Below, piece after piece: positions 28,880 through 38,773 of a DNA stretch of 64,000 nt (its first letter is position 1; each line of letters starts with the position of its first letter). Location of the stretch: the NCBI GenBank assembly GCA_024036415.1, contig JAMWET010000493.1, positions 186,001 to 250,000 on the forward strand, read 5' to 3'. The position numbers were made by a program, and so were the translations under genes. Under the pieces are notes generated by a model, which saw only the letters and a program-made list of their open reading frames with translations, ran no database searches and was not told where the DNA came from. This stretch comes from Prochilodus magdalenae (taxonomy: Eukaryota > Chordata > Actinopteri > Characiformes > Prochilodontidae).

Positions 28880-31800
28880 TCTCCTCTCTCAGATTATCCT
28901 TGTCTAATAAAAGTAGCTATCAGAAAATTTCTACAGACCCCTTCTGTCTCCTGTATTTTAACAATATCTGTATGTATTTTTATTGAATCTCTTTTATATC
29001 TGTTTATTTTAATATGTTTAGTCAGTATGTATATAATGTTGTCCTGCTGTAGAGTATCAACCTAAACCTCACCACAAGCATTTTAATGCATGAATGTCCT
29101 GACGTTGCGCAAATGACAAATAGACCTGAAACTTGATGTTACCTTAACGTAATATTTGAGATTGGAAAGTGAAAAAAAAAGTGCAAATGGACACCTAAGT
29201 GTTTCAGCCACACAGATAGCTAACAGGTGTAGAAAGTGCTGAAACACAAAGCACATACAAATAACAGCTTATCCTTTCTTACATCATTCACTATGGGGTG
29301 CCAAATGCCACTGGAAGCAACACCAGCACAAGAACTGTGCATCAGGAGCTTAATGAAATGAGTTTCCATGGTAAGCAGCTGAACACGATCCTAAGGTCAC
29401 TATGTGCTATACCAGGCGTCAGCTGGCGTGGTGTAAAGCTCGCGGTCACCGGACTCTGGAGCACTGGGACGAGGTTCACTGGAGTGATGAACGCTTCACT
29501 GTCTGTCAGTCTGATGGATGAATCTTGGTTTGAATCTGAATTTGATGGATGCCAAGGCAATGCTATCTATCGAAATGCACAGTGGCAACAGCAAACCGTG
29601 ATGGAAGGAGGAAGAGTTTTTCCTGGTTTGGGCTTTTAGTTCCATAGAAGGGAAATTCTGATGGTACATCAAACAAAGACTTAAAAATTGTAGGTAATTA
29701 AATGCTTCCATGTGTGGCAACAGGATCTTTCATCTTGTAGCATTACTGTGCCCCTGTTAACAAAGTGAGGTCCATAAAAGCGTGGTTAGACGAGTTTGAT
29801 GTCGAGGAAGTCCTGGAATGGTCTGAACAGAGCCTGTACGCCACTGAACAGTAGTGATGAATTAAAATGCCAGTTGCAAGCCAGGCCTTTCTGTCCAACA
29901 TCAGTGCCCAACCCTACAAGTGCTCTTTTGAATGAATGGGCAAAAATTGCCACAGACACACTTCAAAATCTCGTGAAAAGCCTTCCCAGAAGAGTGGAGG
30001 GCGTTACAGCCACAAAAGGGGCTAACGCCATATTAATTCCCATAGTTTTAGAATGGGAATGTCCAAAAAGCTCATACATGGTTGGATGGATGGATGGATG
30101 GATGTACAGATGTAACAATCAGCCAATTTATGAGATAATTAATATCATAATTTATCAACAGTTAATCAGCATGAAATATATGCATTACTATACCTATAAA
30201 GCTTAAAATCCTCCTCAGTGAACACCTCCTTTATTTGGTCACTAAAATATCTGGAAAAAGGAAACAGGACAGAAATGAATTAATTTTTGACCTGAAAGCC
30301 AACAGCATATATACCACAGTGACCCAGTTTAATCGGTCTGCAAGTACTGGAATACAAATATTGTAGACACATTAAAATGCAGGCTGTGGTGCATTCTGGA
30401 GAAGGAAGAAACTGTAGCATCCTGAGTCTGTCAACATATGCCTAATGTCCAACTGCAGTGTGGCAGCCTGACAGAGGGCACAGGATTGCAACCCTCACTA
30501 AACAGAGCAGGCTTACAAAAAAACTTCCAGGTGTCAAGAATAAAGGGAAGCAGTCTGAGAAACTGGGGTCTAGCACAGTTCGCAATAAATTTCGCCTTAG
30601 GACTCAAGACCCTGAGGCATACTTTGATGTGCAGATGAAAAGTATGCTGAGACAGGCCAATAGAGCTATGCTAGGCTTGAGTCGCTCAGCTCAGGTGAGT
30701 CACACATACAAGTTTCCAGCCCTACTTCGAGAACTTCAACACTTTAACTTATTGGCTCACCTGTAAATATTGACAAACTTCTTCCCCATTGACAGAGCTC
30801 CAGAGTGAAGGTCCAGGATGGATGCCTGGAGACAACAGATCAAAGAGAAAAAAAGACAAGGAGGTTTTATACAAGCCAGTGTAGGGAAAAAACTAATACT
30901 TCAAATGAATACTTGAACTAAAACAGCACATTACTTGGCTGCATTGTCTGCAATATATTGGCAATCTTGAAACAAACCTTGATAACTATGGATTAGGGTG
31001 GACAATGTGCAGATATTTATTGTTATCGTAATCAATTATGCCACAGCATGTTTTGTGGCCTCTGAAACTGGGCAGCTTGTTATTACCGAAGGAACCATGA
31101 ATTCATAAATTCTTAAATAGACTGTCTTTCATCAGACCTCAAGCTGAACCTGAAACATAATCAGGTTATGTACCAAGATGATGATCCAAAAGAGAAAAGC
31201 AAATCCAACATCTGAATGACAGAACAGAAATAAAGAGTTTTTCTGATGAAAAAGATGGAAAGAATACAGATAGGCCAGGCAAAAACTTTCCACTGACCCA
31301 AAAGGATACTGGCACGAAAAATGCAAGCAGGGTTGGGATGCAGCAGAATATCTGCATTTGAAATATGTATTTAAGATACAAACATTAGACATCTGTATTC
31401 AGTTCAAGCTGAACAATTTTTTAAAAGGCAGTAAAGAATTATTTTTTAAAAATCCTGAAAAGAGATACAACCAACCCTTCATTATTAACCATTTTAAACC
31501 ATTTTCCACATGATTTGGAATAACCCACTTAGTGTTGGGTTTTGCTAAAGCCAGAGTAGACTGATAAATCAAAGTCATGATCAGTTATGATCAGCTGATG
31601 GTAGCTTGGACACTGTGGAAAGAAATATCTTTGACCAAGTAAAGTGGTGGTTACCATCCAACACACAAAAACACAGCTTGTTTTTCTTCAAATATACAAA
31701 TTTCATTGTGCTGGTTAAAATGTTTTTTTTTTAATTTAATTTATCTGTTCCAACTTCTCAAATATAAAAAATAACATTTTGATACATACTGTGTCTAGAA

Positions 31801-34800
31801 ACATGGTACATTTACCTTTTTGCAATTTTGCCCACTCATACTCTGAAATGGTAACTTTATAGTAATATTGTTAACCTTCATTAACAGTAATGTAAAGATT
31901 TTAATAAACAATAAACATTTTCTGACAATTTCTATTGTACAATTTATTATATAAGGTTGGAAAAAAATGCTGATCTACAACAGTCTACAATAGGACTGCA
32001 TTGACTTTAATTAAAAATGTATGTACTTAACAACTGACACCGAGTCCTAGATTTTGACTGGTGGTGGATCTTCATGTGCTACAAAACCAGACTAAGCTAT
32101 TCGCTCACAGGCTCCGGTGCTGTGGAAGTATCTTAAACAATCAACAGGTGGACATCTCATACTACACATACAGCACATTACATTTCCCCTGCCTGATGAC
32201 CTGCTTTGCACACACAGCCCAGAAGAGGATTAGAGACAGCTGTCATATAATAGAACATACAACAACACTGCTATTTAATTAACATAGCACAGGCGTAATA
32301 CCTTACAGACATGTAATGTGTATCTGTATCTCGCCAATTCTGAGGTTATAGCTCAGCAGGTGGATGAAAGCTATCTTAGGTATTCCCTGCTTTCTGTCTG
32401 AGCACAGAGTATGAGTAATTCCGGTTTGGCTAGGCTCATTCTGAAACAAATGCCATTTTTCCTCTCTCCAGCTTAAGACAGTCACACTTCATAAAAAGAT
32501 GCTTTGCATGAAGCAGCAGGGAGTCTGGGTTAGTATCCTGAACTTTAAGCCTTTTGGCTCTGTGCAGTCTGAAGCGGCATGCCAAAACAGCAATGCTCAT
32601 ATTTCTGGATTTCTCTTCAAACGCCGCTGCGGGTCATAACCCTTTATATCCACAACCATTACTTCACAGAAGTGCACCTTTTCAATGAAATAAAAAGAGA
32701 TGTCAGATACCGGCAGTTTCTATTACCTTTGCTCTTCTATCTGTCAGCCGTCCCTTGAATAAGGTACTCAACGCAGAGCTGTGATAAAAAGCCCGATGGC
32801 TTTAAAGAAGTCATCTGTTATTTGGGTTTAGAGCACCCTTTGGGCTTCTTTAGTCGTAGAAAATTATATTTCTTGACAGATTTTCACAGAACTCTATAAA
32901 ATCACCGAGAATAATCTCTGTAAGGAGCCCAAGATGTATTTAACTAAAGCCTTTTCCTTTATATGTGTAGCACATTCAGAGCCTATACCAGGTCAAAATC
33001 ACTCCATATATACCACCCTGCCATTACAGCTGTCAGCAACATATTTAATTAGAAATGTATATTAAATTAAGATTATTTGCAGCAAATTACATTTGGTGCT
33101 ATTATATGAATTATGTCGTATTATATGAAATATGTCTATTATATTTATTAATACTAAACCAGTAACAAGTTTATGGTCAAAATATTACCTTGTAGTCAAA
33201 TACTGCCCTCTTCTGTACTTTACAGGGATGTACAAGCATCATCAATACATCTGTGTCACTGAGGCATTGACATGATGTATCCGTGATCAGATAAATGATG
33301 AGTAACTGTGCAAACTGTTAAAACATACACGTACTGCCCTCATGTGTCTACAGGAGTCTGGAGTTCATCTCAGTCAACACTGCTGACCCTGATATCCTCC
33401 CACAATATGCCTCTACAATATTGATGCTATAGCTGCATTAAGAATGACCCTGAACAGAGGGGTGTGCAGTGCTAATATTTACATACAGTACTGAGCAGAC
33501 GTTATAGGCTCCAGAAAAAAGAGCAGCATGTAAAAAAGCTACTTAGATTAACATTGAAGTGTTGAAGTTCATTTATGTTATCTATGTTAATGTTTTCCTA
33601 ACTACCTCCCACTTTTAATTGGAGTTATCACTCACTGTCTTCTTTTGCTAAGCAATGCTTCATCATGTTCATGAAACGTGCTAGTGGAAAAAAAAATCTA
33701 AATCCATTTCACCACTGCAGACAGAAATCTCTAACCAAAGTTATCTCACTAAATTTGTATATTATAGTTACTTTTATTGCATCAATGTTTGCTTGTATGT
33801 GTTTCAATGATAAACAGTGTTTTACAGTAAAGTACCCTTATTACACAATCACTGCTTTTAATGGTTTGGCTTCTTTAGATGAGGGTTTTGCACAGCAGCT
33901 TACATTTATTAAAACAACCAAATCACAGACTAAATCCAAAAGAAGTATGAATAAATATTTTAATACATTTAATTTCATGCAGTTTTTTTTATTTTTTTTT
34001 TATTTACTCACGCCTCCATCTGAACCACCCAGTGAAAGTCCTCTCTCAGCTAACCTGTGGATTCAAAGAGAATGTTACACATGTGAGCATTGCTCCTGTG
34101 TTCCTGTGTGTTTAAAAGACTGAGAGTTTATATTTACCTCCTTAGTGAATGCGCCTCCTCTCTGGTTACCACGCTGTCTGTAACACCTCGGCCACATTTC
34201 TTAGGAGTACAGCCTGAAGGAAAATAAATATATTTAAATATATATATATTATTATATTCCAGTAGATCTGAATAGTCAGCGAAGGTGCATGCATTTCTTG
34301 GTATTCATTTCTGTATTCAGAAGCTTCATCTTTTGTTCACCAGGATTTCTGGTCATTCAAAGAGACTTGTCACTGTGCTGAACAAAACAGTTCATAAACA
34401 TTTAAAGATGGACATGCTATTAAACTATAACTAGCCGTTCTGATCAAGTCCTATGATTTGGTCACCACCTTTCTTTGAAAGAATGCAGTCATTAAAACGC
34501 AAACAGCTCAACAGAAATACTCGATTGGCTATAGTTTTGACTGCTGAACAACATTAAGGTGAAGAATCTAAGCATGCCCTAAAGCTGCCCAGGAAATAAG
34601 AGACATGCGTAAAAAGAGAGAAGACTAGCGAACTGGTTTAGCTGTATGTGTGTCTGTACATGGGGTCACTACATAACTTACATAAGGTACAGCCATCCCT
34701 ATTACATAGCTCAGGCAGAACCCTGGGGCCCTCTCAGGAGCAGGGCTTTTAGAAGGTCAAATGTCTTGGTAAACAAAGGCACTGCTTGGCCTTGTACGCC

Positions 34801-37800
34801 CCTTCGCCATCCCTTGGAGTTGGGTCCTCTCCATCAGGCACCGCAGCAAAGAGACTGAGCACTTTGTCCAAAAGTGATGCTCATATGCTTTGGAGCCCCA
34901 AGTCTCAGCCTTAGGGAAACCATGCCAGCGCTGTCAGATTAAACATGGCTGGAGAATGAAGGTCAATGCCACTAGGCCGCCACACTGCTACATCAGCAGG
35001 TCCTTGAAGCCATTCAGGGTGACTGAAGCCAGTCAAGGTGAGCTTCAGAGACACTAACAAGTATTTGAAGCCTGTAAATTGTTTGTGGCCAGACCTGATT
35101 CATGGACATGGTGAATTTCAGACACAACAGCGTTGTTTCCCTATCAATGATTTTGCCATTAACACCACATCGTTACTGTGCGACTCCTGTACGGCACACA
35201 ACAAACATAGCAGAGCATCATTTCTAGCACACTCAATCTAATAACACTTTTAAGGTCTGTCGCTGGCTGTCTGGACTGAAGTGCTTTCTTCCTTTCAGCC
35301 TGCTTTTCCTCATGCTGATTTAAAGGGAGTGGAAACCGTGGAAGCAGAGCTGGGCCGAGAAGGGCTCGTTAACCCCAGCACATTCTTTGTTTGGGTTGTG
35401 GAATCTTTTGATGCCAGCGTGAGGGCTCGTAATGAGTTCCGTATGGAATGATCGCAGGAGAGTCTAGACTGTCAGTCATTATACAACTGAACAATACACC
35501 CCAATCATATGCAGTCTCTTGTTTGTTTGTTTGTTTGTTTGTGTGTTTGCCCGCTTGTTTACTTATTTTGTTAGGGCACAGCTTTCCTGCCTACCTGAGC
35601 AAACTTGTCTGCTTGAATAAAAGGGGATAAAAAACAGAAAATAAGGACGGTTTAAACTGTCACAGCTTCTATCGCCCTCAAAAAACCTCTGTCTGAAAAG
35701 TCTGAAAACTTCAACAATAACTTTTAATACCTTTCACCAGGATCACCGAGTCCTGGCACCTTCCCTGGGGCTGGTGCACTGAAAACATGCCCGCCTGAAA
35801 TGATTCTGGTTTCATCTATATGTTCGACTTGAACCTGTTGTCACTTAAACTAATAGAGTTGCTAGGGTCAGCCAGCGTACACATACTATAGTGGAACCTT
35901 CTGACTGCTCAATCTCATTCAAATAGCACAAACTCCTTTAGGAAACTCCTTTAGCCTTTCCACAACTATCAACCAAGTTCCACTAAATCTTCCGTCACTG
36001 CTATTGCCACACATACAGCCGTGTTGTAGTCATTTGGATTGTCTATGTGTGCAAATTTGATCAAATTAAACTAGAGAAATGTATTTCCCAAATCAATAAA
36101 AATAAATTAAACCATGGTAAACTGATAAAATATAATACATGGTCATTTATTTATTAAAGAAAATTATCCAATATTAAATATCAGTGAGTGAAGTATGTGA
36201 ATTCTGGGATTAGCAGTCAATTTGAAGGTGAGATTAAAGTCAGATGATGATTAGATGTGAGGGGTCACTCAGTTGAATTTAAAGAACTGAGATCTGTCCA
36301 AGTCAGCGTATCATAGCACCAAGAAAGGACATTTCTGATTATCTCAAAAACAAGATCATCAGGCTGGAAGCTTCTAAAGAGTTTGGACTCCACCAGCCCA
36401 CAATGTGACCAATTGTGTACGAATGGCAGAAATGTAAGACCATTGTTTCCCTCCCCAGGAGCGGTCCACCAACAGAGATCATGCCAAGAGGATGCCGTGT
36501 AATGATCTGAGGTGACAAAAGAACCCTGGGTAATTTATAAGCAACTGAAGGCATTTCTCACATTGGCTAATGTTACCGTTCATGAGTCCACCATCAATAG
36601 AACACTAAAAAAACAATGGTGCGCTTGGCAGGGTCGCAAGGAAAAAGCCACCACTCTCCAGAAAGAACACTGCTGTCTGTCAGCAGTTTGGACAGGCCAG
36701 CAAACGATTGGAAAGTTGTTTTGTGGAGGGATGAGGCCAAAATAGATGTTTTTGGTATAAACGAGAAATTGTTATATCTGAAGAAAGGAAAACACTGTAT
36801 TTCAGCATAAAACAAAACTTGACCTGTCTGTGAAACATGCCGGTGGCAGTATCATGGTTTGGGCCAACCATGCCGCATCTGAGGAGAGATGACTGGCCAT
36901 GATCATTGGAACAATGAATTCTGAACTATACAGGTGAAAGAAAATATCAGGACATCTGTCTATTCTCTCAAGAGAATGTTTGTCATGCAGCAAGACGACC
37001 CTAAGCACAAGTCCTTCTCTTAAAGAGTGGCTAACAGAGAAGAAAGTTGATGGTTTAGAATGGCCAAGTTAAATTCCTGCCCTTAAATTGAAATCTCGTG
37101 GAAGAACCGGAAGCAAGTAGTTTATGTATGTAAACGAACCAATATCCCAAAGGTACACCTGGAGAAATGCGCTACGATTCCTCCAAACTATTTGCAGGAC
37201 TGTTTAGTCTCACAGGAGGTGGCATCAGATACACACCACCACTTACATTTATGTAGCACTGGATCAAATTCCACAATAAATAATTAAACAAACAAGCCTA
37301 TTTTTTGTCCCAAGTGGGCCTTAATGCTTTGTAGGCAAATCTGATTATGTTTTAGGTCAAATCTATGCAGAAATATAGAAAATTCTAAAGGTGTCACAAA
37401 CATTCAAATACCACTGTACATTAACTGATATGAACCATGATCCAAGCGTATATATCTGCAAGCTACAGACATCCACCTGCATGTTTGTTCGCTTTAGAGG
37501 AAGCCTAGAGTTAACGAAGCATTGATCATTTGCACCCAATCTCATTCGTCATTACTGTTAACACAAAACAAGTTGCAAAAATAAAGATGGGCGTGTTCAC
37601 ATTCCATCCCTTTTGTTCTAGAAGCTTTATACACGTGTAAAATATTAGCCAGGAGGTGACTATAAAAATCCTGGTCATTACCTTAAATCCTCAGCGCTGG
37701 TGGTCTCCTAATTTGGTCTCCCACTTAGTAATGCAAAACCAGCTGATTTGGCTGATTAGTTCAATCAGGTTTATTTAGGACAGGGAAACATTTCTTATGG

Positions 37801-38773
37801 AATGCATGAGCTTTCTGAAGGGGCTATCAAGACATACTGCACAGCAGACATAGTTTAAGGCATACGAGCTCAACCCAACTTTATATACTGGATGTTATAA
37901 TAATAAGAGAATGAACTACATGCAGTTAACATAGTGTGATTTAGTGTGAAAGGGCAGATGGGGTACCTGGGAAGCGCTTGTAGTTTTCATAATCTTCAGA
38001 GCACTGGACCAGGAATAATCTGGGCTCTGTCAGGACTTCTCGTCTGGAGACCAAAGTTTCTGTGACATCATCACTCAGACTCATATAGAGCCAGATCGCT
38101 GCAGCACTGATGCTGGACACCAGCAGGAGGACAATAAAGACGCCTCTCCATGTGAAGGCCCGTCTCTGTGCATTAGCCCTGCTCAAACACAACACAGCTT
38201 TCAGTTAGTAACCAAACAGCCTGATTTTCTCTCTTACACACTCCCATACACACCTGCTAGAAGGTATGACACACACAACCACTCAGGTCCAGCACTCACT
38301 CAGGGGGCAGTGGCACCCTGCCCTGCACAGTTTAGTGCTCTCCCTGCTCCGAACACACCTGAATCAACGTACTAGCTCCTTAACAAGTCCTTTCAGAGTT
38401 GCCGGGGGTGTGTTAAAACAGGAGTGCAGGGTTGGGTGTTTACAAGGACCAGGGATGAGAAACACTGAGCTAGAGCAATATATGGATATGCAGGTATGAA
38501 GGTAGAGCGCAGAAGCAGTACACCAACAATCACACGTGAAATTTGTTATATTCCGTCCTTCTTATTTTTCTCCGTCTTTATTCTGGGAATCGTGTGCAGA
38601 TTCCTAAAGCGCGATGAGCAGGAGCTCTGTTAAGCAGCTTGCAAAACTACTGATACAAGATGTGCGAATTAAATGGCGTTAAGGAGGTGAAACGCAAACT
38701 TTTACCTTCTGATTTTTTTCTCTATGGCGTTAGTGTCTGAGTTTTTAACGTTTCCTCGACGTTGTACCGCCAT
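11258..38773 (-). CDS. ogfod3: 2-oxoglutarate and iron-dependent oxygenase domain-containing protein 3
   Basis: Nine coding exons, in transcript order: 38706-38773, 37967-38178, 34138-34213, 34012-34054, 30761-30825, 30194-30250, 27953-28106, 23660-23783, 11258-11394. All junctions are GT-AG, phases agree, and the total is 936 nt (311 residues plus TAG; human is 319). A basic N-terminus precedes one membrane segment (about residues 36-55), predicting a type II membrane protein with its catalytic domain in the lumen. Family landmarks are [31 protein letters not shown] and [13 protein letters not shown]. The prolyl-4-hydroxylase-like fold keeps its presumed iron ligands H222-x-D224 (in HPHIDK) and H280 (in SENLHRV), and the 2-oxoglutarate-binding R290 (in GTRYAI). 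N207-S-T is a potential glycosylation site. The substrate of this family is not known to me. The start has a 5' MAVQRRGN peptide and lies on the first exon; the 5'UTR limit is not determined. Confidence 0.95.
12432..12931. mobile_element. ~500 bp Tc1/mariner-type MITE
   Basis: The left end starts CAGTACTGTGCAAAAGTTTA at 12434. The right end, read on the minus strand, starts CAGTTCTGTGAAAAAGGTTT near 12929. Both termini are flanked by TA, the target-site duplication of Tc1/mariner elements. The interior is AT-rich with a poly-A run and no transposase frame, so it is non-autonomous. Confidence 0.65.
12863..13232 (+). repeat. Local repeat copy A
   Basis: Aligns in direct orientation with 15129-15480. 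Shared blocks include 'TTTCCCCATGTGTCTAAA', 'ACTGTAGGAGTTTGA', 'ACACTAGAGCTAGCTGA', 'AGTACAAGTTCATTAATATT' and 'GTCTGGTTTCAC'. The shared part includes the right end of the neighbouring MITE plus about 300 bp of its flank. Confidence 0.85.
14290..14960 (-). mobile_element. Mariner-like transposon remnant
   Basis: Fragments such as 'GTCAGCTTTAATGA', 'ATGCTCAGTGAGGTTTGAAT', 'TTCATTTGGCCAAGTCCA', 'CACTCTGGTAGAGGTGAATG' and 'CATCTCATCTGTCCAAAGGA' appear in the order expected for the antisense strand of a fish mariner transposase gene. No frame survives. A short piece, 14845-14910, is repeated at 15500-15570 ('TGACACATCTATGCCCACAT'). Confidence 0.65.
15129..15480 (+). repeat. Local repeat copy B
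   Basis: Direct copy of 12863-13232, with a ~40 bp insertion near 15210-15245 and a ~30 bp deletion near 15340. It includes the terminal 'TTTTTCACAGGACTGTAGG' of the MITE but not the rest of that element. Confidence 0.85.
17120..18005 (+). pseudogene. Tc1-like transposase pseudogene
   Basis: Plus-strand fragments follow the Tc1 transposase order: a DNA-binding region ([19 protein letters not shown]), then [34 protein letters not shown] (first catalytic Asp block, followed by RSCF in place of ESRF), [12 protein letters not shown] (second Asp block, with the usual HDNAP lost) and [20 protein letters not shown]. Frames shift at least three times. A 49 bp block is duplicated internally at 17369-17417 and 17488-17536. 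It lies in ogfod3 intron 8, opposite in orientation to the host gene, and is the same family as 29290-30080. Confidence 0.88.
18217..18258 (-). repeat. Local repeat copy C (inverted fragment)
   Basis: The minus strand reads TAATATCGTCTTTACACACA and GTCTGGTTTCACCTGAC, matching the inner end of copies A and B in inverted orientation. Confidence 0.7.
19891..20571. repeat. ~28 bp minisatellite
   Basis: About 25 diverged copies of a unit close to CATTAGGAGGAGGAATAGAG followed by TRAAAAMA. The unit is regular at 28 bp at the left and becomes ragged to the right. On the plus strand it is strongly purine-rich (A+G). The minus-strand open frame 20295-20588 is this repeat translated, not a gene. Confidence 0.92.
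23784..27952 (-). other. ogfod3: ogfod3 intron 7
   Basis: Bounded by GTAACTTGC at the donor and TTTTTACAG at the acceptor. AT-rich; I see no element, RNA gene or conserved block that I can name. Confidence 0.6.
28788..28880. repeat. (AAT)n and (GATA)n/(GACA)n microsatellites
   Basis: AAT units run from 28788 to 28822. After about 20 bp a short GATA run passes into GACA units ending at 28880. Both lie in ogfod3 intron 6 (28107-30193). Confidence 0.93.
29290..30080 (+). pseudogene. Tc1-like transposase pseudogene
   Basis: Open stretches read [19 protein letters not shown], then [16 protein letters not shown], then [19 protein letters not shown] and [19 protein letters not shown]. These are successive blocks of a Tc1 transposase. 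The end 'CCATATTAATTCCCATAGTT' matches the usual 3' flank of this family. Frameshifts and stops separate the blocks and the DNAP catalytic block is lost. It sits in ogfod3 intron 6, opposite in orientation to the gene. A short TGGA repeat follows at 30082-30103. Confidence 0.88.
30458..30766 (+). other. Coding-like open frame antisense to ogfod3
   Basis: A 102-codon plus-strand frame fills most of ogfod3 intron 5 (30251-30760) and overlaps exon 5 by a few bases. The middle is basic and soluble (for example [20 protein letters not shown], then [20 protein letters not shown]) and is followed by a donor-like 'CTCAG|GTGAGT' at 30695. I do not recognise it. It could be a fragment of an inserted processed gene, an antisense exon, or chance. 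Confidence 0.25.
30826..34011 (-). other. ogfod3: ogfod3 intron 4
   Basis: Bounded by donor GTGAGTAAA after GGC at 34012 and acceptor TCTCCAG before 30825. It contains an isolated 'CAGTACTGAGCAGACGTT' at about 33487 that resembles a mariner terminus, without a partner I can see. The rest is unremarkable. Confidence 0.55.
35519..35546. repeat. (TTTG)n microsatellite
   Basis: Six to seven TTTG units in ogfod3 intron 2 (34214-37966). Confidence 0.85.
36240..37200 (+). pseudogene. Tc1-like transposase pseudogene (second subfamily)
   Basis: The plus strand reads, across stops and shifts, [18 protein letters not shown] (linker region), [20 protein letters not shown] (first catalytic block WSDEAKI), [14 protein letters not shown], then [13 protein letters not shown] sequence and QQDDPKH-like sequence near 36990. 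These blocks match a Tc1 subfamily different from the copies at 17 and 29 kb. At least six interrupting stops make it inactive. It sits in ogfod3 intron 2. Confidence 0.82.
37735..37800. repeat. Interspersed repeat fragment
   Basis: 'GCTGATTAGTTCAATCAGGT' and 'GGACAGGGAAACAT' recall part of a common fish interspersed repeat, of which a fuller copy lies at 38300-38475. Confidence 0.35.
38300..38475 (+). repeat. Interspersed repeat, common fish type
   Basis: Begins near 'CACTCAGGGGGCAGTGGCAC'. It contains 'GAACACACCTGAATCAAC', 'CAGGAGTGCAGGGTTGG' and ends 'GGACCAGGGATGAGAAACAC'. These are hallmarks of a short non-coding repeat frequent in fish genomes. It lies in ogfod3 intron 1 (38179-38705). 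Its superfamily is uncertain to me. Confidence 0.55.

Noticed and set aside
33487..33505. Isolated mariner-like terminus CAGTACTGAGCAGACG
   Set aside because: No matching opposite terminus or transposase nearby; too short to call an element.
33665..34123. 152-codon plus-strand open frame
   Set aside because: Overlaps ogfod3 exon 4 on the opposite strand; hydrophobic low-complexity composition with poly-T tracts and no homology I recognise.
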